Positions 1 to 5,390 of a DNA stretch of 5,893 bases are shown here, piece after piece. The translations under genes were made by a program, and so were the position numbers. Numbering within the stretch: position 1 is the stretch's first letter; each line of letters opens with the position of its first letter. The notes beneath the pieces were generated by a model that was given only the letters and a program-made list of their open reading frames with translations, was not told the DNA's origin and ran no database searches. The DNA is from Aquabacterium sp. (GTDB lineage: Bacteria > Pseudomonadota > Gammaproteobacteria > Burkholderiales > Burkholderiaceae_C): contig JAGNPA010000132.1 of NCBI GenBank assembly GCA_017989885.1, positions 1 through 5,893 on the forward strand, in the 5' to 3' direction.

Positions 1-39
1 CCGCACGGCTACACCGACTACCCCTTCCTGCCAGCGTGA
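1..39 (+). CDS. 3' end of an unidentified gene (partial)
   Basis: Frame 1 is open from the window edge to a TGA at 37-39 and reads PHGYTDYPFLPA. Thirteen codons are too few to name a family. GC-rich third positions fit the coding style of the rest of the window. The following 123 bases carry no good gene and the next gene converges from the other strand, so a gene end here is plausible. The frame could equally be open by chance. Sequence upstream of the window would settle it. Confidence 0.4.
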   Translation, partial: PHGYTDYPFLPA

Positions 40-47
40 GGCAAGTG

Positions 48-91
48 GGCACCGAGCTGCACGCCTCTGGGGTGCACTTCGGTGCCAGAGG
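48..91 (+). terminator. Stem-loop with UUCG tetraloop after the first gene
   Basis: CCTCTGG at 64-70 pairs with CCAGAGG at 85-91. Inside it CAC-TTCG-GTG forms a short stem closed by C-G around a TTCG loop, leaving a four-base bulge (GGTG) on the left arm. An alternative pairing joins GGCACCGA (48-55) with TCGGTGCC (79-86), and the two structures cannot form together. It lies between two converging genes, where terminators are common. No T-rich tract follows on either strand, so it is not a canonical intrinsic terminator. It may instead protect the 3' end of the upstream mRNA. Confidence 0.3.
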
Positions 92-147
92 GCTGGACAG
101 CAGCATCCCAGCTTCTAAAATGAAGTGTGCGCTGTCATCACCCCTCT

Positions 148-185
148 CCCGCACGCGGCCCTTCACTGATGAGGCAGCGTGCGGG
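148..185 (-). repeat. 9-bp perfect inverted repeat over the stop codon of the membrane protein gene
   Basis: CCCGCACGC (148-156) and GCGTGCGGG (177-185) are perfect inverted copies with a 20-base spacer. The stop codon of the minus-strand gene (163-165) falls in the loop. The GC-rich stem could act as a terminator or mRNA-end hairpin for that gene, but no run of U follows on the minus strand. The overlap with the last codons argues for a modest role, or for chance in GC-rich DNA. Confidence 0.25.
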
Positions 186-768
186 CGGCCTGGGGCGGCA
201 TCCAGAGGTGGAGTGCCAGTTTGAGGGTGTAAAACACCACGACGGACCCCAGGAAATCGCCGACAGCCATGACCCAAAAGCCCGACCAGTCATGCCCCAC
301 CGGATCACGCAAATGAAACCAGACGTGATGCATCAAGGGACTGGCCAGGGAATACACCACAATGCAGATCAGCAACTTGCCTGCCGTCAGATTGACCAGG
401 CTGCCTTGCAAGCCATAAAAGCGCCGCGCCATGATGTACACGCTGTAGGGCGCCACGGCCGCGATGATCCCGCCCAGGAATGAGCGAGAAAAGTCATCGG
501 GAAAGAAGAGCCAGAAATTGACGCACCAGGCGGACAGCAACAGGCCGACCGCGCCCGAGAACCCAAACAACAAGGTCGCCAGCAGACGCACCCCGGCGGG
601 CAGATAGATCCAGTTGATCCCAGGCACAAACTCGCCGGCCTTGAAAAGCAGTTCATTGACCCCCACCATCGTCAAGAAGGCGACAATGGTGATCATGATC
701 ATGCCGAGTTGAAGGCCGAGCCGTGACAGGATTGTCATAAAATATATACGATATAGGGTATCCATCAT
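163..768 (-). CDS. Small multi-pass membrane protein, MASE1-like, no output domain
   Basis: A 201-residue, strongly hydrophobic protein with about five or six membrane segments, near residues 19-41, 54-70, 73-89, 96-113, 127-145 and 162-182. Two stretches resemble the MASE1 sensor domain of kinases and cyclic-di-GMP enzymes: LPAGVRLLATLLFG (56-69), like the usual PPAG-containing helix, and MAVGDFLGSVVV (167-178), like the WWxGDxxG helix. MASE1 domains are usually longer and fused to a signalling output; here nothing follows, so the protein would act alone or through a partner. The start at 768 is preceded by AAGGG (777-781, minus strand) at 8 bases. A second Met follows immediately, and Met11 (736-738) is a possible later start without a ribosome site. 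The gene diverges from the MarR-kinase pair. GC content is uneven: line 601-660 is 50% GC, against about 65-70% in sampled neighbouring lines. Membrane location is near certain; the MASE1 assignment is from memory of the motif and is tentative. Confidence 0.8.
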   Translation of the reverse strand: MMDTLYRIYFMTILSRLGLQLGMIMITIVAFLTMVGVNELLFKAGEFVPGINWIYLPAGVRLLATLLFGFSGAVGLLLSAWCVNFWLFFPDDFSRSFLGGIIAAVAPYSVYIMARRFYGLQGSLVNLTAGKLLICIVVYSLASPLMHHVWFHLRDPVGHDWSGFWVMAVGDFLGSVVVFYTLKLALHLWMPPQAARTLPHQ

Positions 769-775
769 AAATCAA
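732..775. promoter_or_regulatory. AT-rich divergent control region with candidate operator
   Basis: The line 721-780 is about 37% GC in a window that otherwise runs near 65-70%. It contains TATAT-ACG-ATATA (743-755), a 13-bp inverted repeat with a 3-base spacer, the kind of AT-rich dyad MarR-type dimers often bind. TTGTCA (732-737, plus) resembles a -35 box for the regulator gene, but no well-spaced -10 can be chosen with confidence. TTGATT read on the minus strand (770-775) is a similar weak -35 candidate for the membrane protein gene. The region overlaps the first codons of the membrane protein if that gene starts at 768. That the neighbouring MarR protein binds here is inference from position. 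Confidence 0.4.
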
Positions 776-795
776 GCCCTTCAGACCCCTCGCTC

Positions 796-802
796 AAGGA
801 AG
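796..802 (+). promoter_or_regulatory. Ribosome binding site supporting the GTG start of the MarR gene
   Basis: AAGGAAG sits nine bases upstream of the GTG at 812. It is the only strong Shine-Dalgarno-like sequence near the 5' end of this reading frame, and no ATG precedes the conserved part of the protein, so it decides the start. Confidence 0.6.
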
Positions 803-811
803 CTCCCCGCT

Positions 812-1156
812 GTGACCCGCCCTGCCGACATTTACCTGCGCTTTCTGAAGCTGGCCGAAGCCGTGCGGGGTCTGCCGACCCTGGCCCCGCTCGATCCGCT
901 GGAAGAGCGCATCCTCGAGTTGGTGGCGCGCACCAACCAGGCGCAGCAGCGCTTGTGCGTGCGCGACCTGATCGGCACCAGTGAACTGGGCTCCCCCGCC
1001 ACCCTGCACTCGCGCCTGAAGTCCATGCGTGCCAAGGGCTGGATCACGCTGGCCGACACCGAGGACGCCCGCCGCAAGCAGGTGGAGTTGACCTCTGCCG
1101 CCCTGACGCATTTCGACAAGTTGTCCGAGTGTCTGGTGCAGGCCACCCGCCCGTGA
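812..1156 (+). CDS. Short MarR-type winged-helix transcriptional regulator
   Basis: A 114-residue cytoplasmic DNA-binding protein. An N-terminal helix (about 5-20) is followed by LDPLEERILELVA (27-39), the usual entry helix of the MarR fold. A recognition helix lies around 61-75 (SPATLHSRLKSMRAK), and the wing ends in the family-typical D-x-R-R-K-Q-V-E-L-T (85-94). MarR proteins are usually about 140 residues or more; here the C-terminal dimerisation helices are cut to about 20 residues, so dimer contacts must be reduced or differ. It starts with GTG behind AAGGAAG. The TGA stop overlaps the GTG start of the kinase gene (GTGA, 1153-1156), pointing to one transcript and coupled translation. 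It may control the AT-rich region upstream and the divergent membrane protein gene. No ligand can be inferred. Confidence 0.85.
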   Translation: MTRPADIYLRFLKLAEAVRGLPTLAPLDPLEERILELVARTNQAQQRLCVRDLIGTSELGSPATLHSRLKSMRAKGWITLADTEDARRKQVELTSAALTHFDKLSECLVQATRP

Positions 1157-4134
1157 CGGGCTCGGTGCCACGCAGCGGCGCCACACGCACGGTCAACGAC
1201 ACCCTGCGCCAGCGGCTGCGTCTGGCGCTGCCCTTGCTGCTGCTCACCGGGCTGATCGGGGCCATGGGGGTGTTCGCCTACCGGTCGCTGGCCGAAGAAA
1301 TCCGCCGCGAAACCCACCGAACCCTCACCGTCATCGCCGAACAGAAGACCCAGCAGATCGAAGAACTGCTGGACGAGATCCGCACCGATGCGCGCGTGAA
1401 TTTCTCAGGCCACTCGCAGCTCGAAGCCCTCTTTGCACAATGGCTGTCCAGTGGCCGCCGCAGCGAACCACTGCTGGCTCAGATGCAAGCGGTGGCCCGC
1501 GAGGGGGTGCGCGTCAAAGGCTGGCAGGGGCTGGCCGCCGTCGACGCCCAGGGTCGTACGGCTTTTGTGGCCGGCCAGGCCGACCTCACGCCGCACACCG
1601 CCCTGATTGCCGACATCCTGCGCCGCCCCCGCATCGAACTGGTCGACCTGCACCGCACCGCCCAAGGCCAGGTGCACTTTGGCGTGCTCGCACCCATCGG
1701 CCCCGGCCCACAAGGCCCGCTGGGTGTGGCCTACCTGAGCTGGCGCGCCGATGAAACCCTCTACCCCCTGGTCAGCACCTGGCCCGTGCCCACCCGCACG
1801 GCAGAAACCTACCTGGTGCGCCGCGAGGAGGCCCAGGTGCGCTTTGTGTCACCCTTGCGCCATCACCCACAGGCCGAGCTCTCCCTGACCGAGGCCCTGA
1901 ACACCCCCACCCTGCCGGCCGGACGGGCCGCACAAGGCGAGCGCGGCATCCTGTCAGGCGGGCGGGACTACCGCGAGGTGCCCGTGCTGGCCTATGCATC
2001 GGCCGTGCAGGGCACCCCCTGGCTGATGCTGGCCGAGATCGATGAGCGCGAGGCCTATGCCGGCATCCGCAACATGGCCTGGGCCACCAGCATCGTGATG
2101 GGCTTGGGCCTGCTGCTGGTCTACTCGCTGGCCTTTCAGGCCTGGCGCCGCACCCATCAGCTTCAGGAATTGCAGACCCTGCGGGCGCGCCAGCTCGCCG
2201 AGTCGCGCTTTCGCGTCATCTTCGAGCAGGCCCCGCTGGGTGTGGCCCTGGTCGACTCCCAAAGTGGCCTGCTGCTGGAGGCCAACCAGCACCTGGCCGA
2301 CATCATCGGCGTGTCGGCTGAGGACCTGATCGGCATCGACCCTCTGCGCTTCACCCACCCCGACGACCATGCCGCCTCACAGACGCACATCGCGGCCCTG
2401 AAGTCGGGGCGGCTGGCCAGCCACACCTTCACCAAACGCTATGTGCGCCCCGACGGCACGGTGGTATGGGCCAGCGTGACCGGCGCCCCCATCCAGGTGG
2501 ACACCGCCGATGCGCCGCGCCACCTCTTCATCGTCGAAGACATCAGCGAGCGCAAACGCCACGAGCGTGAACTGCGCGAAGCGACCGAGGCGGCAGAGTC
2601 CGCCAATGCCGCCAAGAGCGAGTTCCTGGCGCACATGAGCCACGAGATCCGCACCCCCATGAACGCCGTGCTGGGCCTGGCCCAGGTGCTCGAGCGCGAG
2701 CCCCTGCCCGCGCACCAGCGCGACATGGTGGCCCGCATCCGCACGGCCGGCCAGTCGCTGCTGGCCATCCTCAACGACGTGCTCGATCTCTCCAAGATCG
2801 AGGCCGGGCAACTGCGCCTGGAACCGCGTCCCTTCGACCTGGCCAGCCTGCTGGCCAACCTCGACAGCCTGATGGGCCAGGTCGCCCGCGCCAAGGGGCT
2901 GACGCTGCACCTGGTCGCGCCCACCACGCCCTTGGGGCCCTTGATGGGCGACGGCCTGCGCCTGGAGCAGGTGCTCTTCAACCTGACCGGCAACGCCATC
3001 AAGTTCACCGAGCAAGGCGAGGTCACCGTCACGGTGAACCTCACCGCCGAGACCGACCAGGGCGTGTGCCTGCGGTTTGACGTGAGTGACACCGGCATCG
3101 GCATCGCCCCGGAAGCGATTGGCCGCCTGTTTGCCCCCTTCACCCAGGCCGACGGCGGCATCGGCCGACGCTTTGGCGGCACCGGGCTGGGCCTGTCCAT
3201 CTGCAAACGCCTGGTCGAGCTGATGGGTGGCGAGATCGGCGTGCACAGTGAGGCCGGCCGCGGCAGCACGTTCTGGTTCACCTTGCCGCTGCAGCGCGCC
3301 AGCGCCGACGCGATCGAGGCCCTGCGCACCCCGCCCAGCGTGGTGGCCTCGGGTCCACGGCTGGTCGGGGCCCAGGTCCTGGTGGTGGACGACAGCGCCA
3401 TGAACCGCGATCTGGTGGAACGCGCCCTGCGCCTCGAAGGGGCCACCGCCACCCTGGCCGCCGATGGCCAGCAGGCCGTGCAGATCCTGCGCACGCGCCC
3501 GCAAGGCTTCGATGCCGTGCTCATGGACGTGCAGATGCCCGTGATGGACGGTCTGTGCGCCACGCGCCTGATCCGCGAAGAACTGGGCCTGCTCACCCTG
3601 CCCATCATCGCCTTCACCGCCGGGGTGCGCGACGATCAACAGGCCGCCGCCCGTGCCGCTGGCGCCAACGACGTGCTGCCCAAACCCATGGACCTGGACC
3701 AGATGGCCATCGTGCTCGCCACCTGGATCCACCCTTCCCCCTCCGCGACAACCACGCCAGCGCCCGTCGGCGCCCCCACCGAGATGGACGACGAATTCCC
3801 CGACATCCCTGGCATCGACCGCAAGCGTGCCGCCCAGCGCCTGGGCGATGACCGCGAGATGTTCCTCGACCTGCTCAAGATGTTCGTGGCCGAGTACACC
3901 GATGCCGTGGCCCAGACCCGTGACGACCTGGCCGCCGGTGACCGCGTGAAGGCCGCCCGGCGCATGCACACCCTGCGCAGCAGTGCGGGCTTCTTGTGCG
4001 CCCTCGACCTGATGGACGCCGCCGGCGACCTGGAAGACGCCATCGACGCGGGCGATGACAGCATCGAGCCCGCGCTGCACGCGCTCGGTGCGCAACTTCA
4101 AGACCTGCTGGAAGCCAGCGCCCCCTGGCGCTGA
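1153..4134 (+). CDS. Hybrid sensor histidine kinase: Cache-like sensor, PAS, HisKA, HATPase, receiver, HPt
   Basis: A 993-residue inner-membrane phosphorelay kinase. Membrane segments lie near 24-43 and 309-331. The roughly 265 residues between them look like a double Cache domain, with GWQGLAAVDAQGR and, near the end, RDYREVPVLAYASAVQGTPW, as in Cache kinases. No HAMP domain follows; a short helical linker leads to PAS (about 350-468). HisKA has SHEIRTPMN with phospho-acceptor His497. The ATPase has Asn614 (GNAIKF), DTGIGI from Asp646, and GGTGLGL from 675. The receiver has Asp746/Asp747, phospho-acceptor Asp792 (MDVQMP), Thr822 and Lys844. The C-terminal HPt (about 877-990) has His939 in MHTLRSSAG. 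All catalytic residues are present, so a His-Asp-His relay is expected, ending on a separate response regulator not in the window. The GTG at 1153 is preferred because it overlaps the MarR stop (GTGA). A GTG at 1129 would overlap that gene by 28 bases, and a GTG at 1165 is also possible. The sensed ligand is unknown. Confidence 0.93.
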   Translation: MTGSVPRSGATRTVNDTLRQRLRLALPLLLLTGLIGAMGVFAYRSLAEEIRRETHRTLTVIAEQKTQQIEELLDEIRTDARVNFSGHSQLEALFAQWLSSGRRSEPLLAQMQAVAREGVRVKGWQGLAAVDAQGRTAFVAGQADLTPHTALIADILRRPRIELVDLHRTAQGQVHFGVLAPIGPGPQGPLGVAYLSWRADETLYPLVSTWPVPTRTAETYLVRREEAQVRFVSPLRHHPQAELSLTEALNTPTLPAGRAAQGERGILSGGRDYREVPVLAYASAVQGTPWLMLAEIDEREAYAGIRNMAWATSIVMGLGLLLVYSLAFQAWRRTHQLQELQTLRARQLAESRFRVIFEQAPLGVALVDSQSGLLLEANQHLADIIGVSAEDLIGIDPLRFTHPDDHAASQTHIAALKSGRLASHTFTKRYVRPDGTVVWASVTGAPIQVDTADAPRHLFIVEDISERKRHERELREATEAAESANAAKSEFLAHMSHEIRTPMNAVLGLAQVLEREPLPAHQRDMVARIRTAGQSLLAILNDVLDLSKIEAGQLRLEPRPFDLASLLANLDSLMGQVARAKGLTLHLVAPTTPLGPLMGDGLRLEQVLFNLTGNAIKFTEQGEVTVTVNLTAETDQGVCLRFDVSDTGIGIAPEAIGRLFAPFTQADGGIGRRFGGTGLGLSICKRLVELMGGEIGVHSEAGRGSTFWFTLPLQRASADAIEALRTPPSVVASGPRLVGAQVLVVDDSAMNRDLVERALRLEGATATLAADGQQAVQILRTRPQGFDAVLMDVQMPVMDGLCATRLIREELGLLTLPIIAFTAGVRDDQQAAARAAGANDVLPKPMDLDQMAIVLATWIHPSPSATTTPAPVGAPTEMDDEFPDIPGIDRKRAAQRLGDDREMFLDLLKMFVAEYTDAVAQTRDDLAAGDRVKAARRMHTLRSSAGFLCALDLMDAAGDLEDAIDAGDDSIEPALHALGAQLQDLLEASAPWR

Positions 4135-4144
4135 GCTGCATTTG

Positions 4145-4164
4145 GCTCATACTTGAGCTGTTTT
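4145..4164 (+). terminator. Weak hairpin with short T-run after the kinase gene
   Basis: GCTCA (4145-4149) pairs with TGAGC (4154-4158) around a TACT loop, and TGTTTT follows (4159-4164). A five-pair stem and a broken T-run make a weak terminator at best, so some read-through into the next cluster is likely. The 53-base gap (4135-4187) must also hold any promoter for the second cluster. A CATACT at 4148-4153 resembles a -10 box but its -35 partner is poor. Confidence 0.3.
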
Positions 4165-4187
4165 CCTCGAATCAGAAAGAGTCCTCC

Positions 4188-4562
4188 ATGCAAGTTTTGC
4201 TGCACACCGACAAGAACATCGACGGCGGCGTCCGCACGGCCGAGTACCTCGAAACCCTGGCCCAGGGCGAGCTGCACCGCTTTGGCGAACACATCACCCG
4301 CGTGGAAGCCCACCTGGCCGATGCCAACAGCCATGCCAAGGCCAACAAGGACGACATCCACTGCACGCTGGAAGCCCATGTCAAGGGTCTGCAGCCCGTG
4401 GTCGTCAAGGACCACGCCGGCAGCGCCCACCAGGCCATCCACGGTGCCATGGAAAAGCTCAAGCGCGCCGTCGGCACCGCCCTGGACAAGCACGCCCCCC
4501 GTCGTGACGCAACCCTGGCCGACGCCCTCGCCCCGGACACCGACGACGCGCCCAGCGCATGA
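4188..4562 (+). CDS. HPF/RaiA-family ribosome-associated (hibernation) protein
   Basis: A 124-residue soluble protein with the single-domain layout of hibernation-promoting factors. It opens with a beta strand (MQVLLHTDKNI), then a helix ending near HRFGEHITRVEAHLADAN, a strand around DIHCTLEAHVKG, and a final helix SAHQAIHGAMEKLKRAVGTALDKH. Members bind the small-subunit decoding region and silence ribosomes in stationary phase or stress. It lacks the C-terminal dimerisation domain of long HPFs. It is notably histidine-rich (11 of 124) and less lysine-rich than E. coli HPF, so ribosome binding may differ. AGAAAGAG (4174-4181) is a fair ribosome site six bases before the ATG. The last ~20 residues are acidic and likely disordered. 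The stop overlaps the next gene's start (ATGA), implying coupled translation. The family call rests on overall pattern, not a catalytic signature. Confidence 0.75.
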   Translation: MQVLLHTDKNIDGGVRTAEYLETLAQGELHRFGEHITRVEAHLADANSHAKANKDDIHCTLEAHVKGLQPVVVKDHAGSAHQAIHGAMEKLKRAVGTALDKHAPRRDATLADALAPDTDDAPSA

Positions 4563-4834
4563 GTGACCACTACGCCGCCCTCGGGGTGGCCCCCAGCGCC
4601 CCCCTGGCCGAGATCAAGAAGGCCTTTCGCCAGCAGGCGGCGCTGTACCACCCTGACCGCAACCCCTCGCCCGATGCACCGGCCCGTTTCCGGGCCGTGC
4701 AACAGGCCTACGACGTGCTGTCCGACCCGGACAAGCGCCAGGCCTACGACGACAATCGGCGTCGCAACCTGCTCGATGACCCGCTCCAAACCGCGCAAGA
4801 CATCTGGCAAGCCTATTTCCGCACCCTGATCTGA
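4559..4834 (+). CDS. J-domain-only co-chaperone (DnaJ-class)
   Basis: A 91-residue protein that is almost entirely a J domain. It has HYAALGVAPSAPLAEIKKAFRQQA (helices I-II), the invariant HPD at 31-33, and RFRAVQQAYDVLSDPDKRQAYD (helix III onward). J domains stimulate the ATPase of Hsp70 (DnaK) and deliver it to a target. There is no Gly/Phe linker, zinc finger or C-terminal substrate domain, so this is a class III protein whose target comes from its location or a partner. The short tail LLDDPLQTAQDIWQAYFRTLI is the only candidate partner-binding segment. The gene has no ribosome site of its own and starts inside the HPF stop (ATGA), so it is probably translated by coupling, roughly in step with the HPF-like protein. 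Confidence 0.92.
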   Translation: MSDHYAALGVAPSAPLAEIKKAFRQQAALYHPDRNPSPDAPARFRAVQQAYDVLSDPDKRQAYDDNRRRNLLDDPLQTAQDIWQAYFRTLI

Positions 4835-4841
4835 CCCCGAC

Positions 4842-5387
4842 GTGAGCCTCTCCCCCTTCTTCCTGCAACTGCGCTCGGCCTACCAGGCTGAACTCGACGA
4901 CCTGACCTCCGACTCGGAGGGCCGTGGTGTGCTGCGCCAACGTCTGGCCGAGAAGCGCCAGGAACTCGGCTTCCTGGTCAAGATGATCGAGATCAGCCCC
5001 GAGATGGTGGCCGTGGTCTTCCACCAGGGTTTCCGCTTCGTGCAACCGGCCGTGTTCGAGCACCTGATCTGCCAGGACGCCGATGACCTGCCCGACTGGG
5101 ACGCCATCGCCGACGCCGTGGAACTGGCCCCCTGGGCCCAAGACCTGGTCGACACCATCCTGACCGAGCCCGCCGGCCCCTGGTTCATGACCCTGGCCGC
5201 CGCGCTGGAGTACATGCACGCCCGTCCCGGCCGCGCCAGCGACGAGGGCGGCGACGACTCGGACGATGAAGACCGCGAAGACGCCGACGAAGACCATGAC
5301 GACGATGGCGACGACGCCGACCAGCGCGCCCGCGACGAAGCCGGCGCCGACTGGCTGTCCGACCAAGGCTTCGACCGCAAGGACTGA
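4842..5387 (+). CDS. Uncharacterised protein with highly acidic C-terminal tail
   Basis: A 181-residue protein I do not recognise. Residues 1-130 look folded and largely helical, with a charged helix (RGVLRQRLAEKRQELGFLVKMIEI) and a hydrophobic section (PWAQDLVDTILTEPAGPWFMTLAAALEYM). Residues 134-162 are 19 Asp/Glu out of 29, surely disordered. No membrane segment, signal peptide or catalytic motif is evident. It starts with GTG at 4842, seven bases after the J-domain stop, without a clear ribosome site; coupling from the upstream gene is likely. The next candidate start is Met48, which would remove conserved-looking helix, so GTG is preferred. Position suggests a partner or client of the HPF-J-domain pair; the acidic tail could bind basic proteins such as ribosomal proteins, but that is inference only. 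Confidence 0.8.
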   Translation: MSLSPFFLQLRSAYQAELDDLTSDSEGRGVLRQRLAEKRQELGFLVKMIEISPEMVAVVFHQGFRFVQPAVFEHLICQDADDLPDWDAIADAVELAPWAQDLVDTILTEPAGPWFMTLAAALEYMHARPGRASDEGGDDSDDEDREDADEDHDDDGDDADQRARDEAGADWLSDQGFDRKD

Positions 5388-5390
5388 GAC

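Noticed and set aside
127..483. A 118-codon plus-strand frame opposite the membrane protein gene.
   Set aside because: The product is His/Gln/Arg-rich and lacks a domain, while the opposite strand encodes a coherent multi-pass membrane protein.
1129..1155. GTG at 1129 as the start of the kinase.
   Set aside because: It would overlap the MarR gene by 28 bases and adds eight residues without a ribosome site. The GTGA overlap at 1153 is the more usual arrangement.
2377..4101. A 574-codon open frame on the minus strand across the kinase gene.
   Set aside because: It lies wholly inside the kinase gene, whose domains are unmistakable. Its protein is a Gly/Gln/His-rich low-information sequence typical of antisense frames in high-GC DNA.
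4125..4153. A sigma-70-like promoter (CTGGCG, 17 bases, CATACT) before the HPF-like gene.
   Set aside because: Only three of six and four of six consensus bases match, which is expected by chance. It is mentioned in the terminator entry but not called as a promoter.
5241..5330. The GAC/GAT-rich stretch as a DNA tandem repeat.
   Set aside because: No fixed repeat unit is present; the pattern comes from acidic codons in the protein tail.
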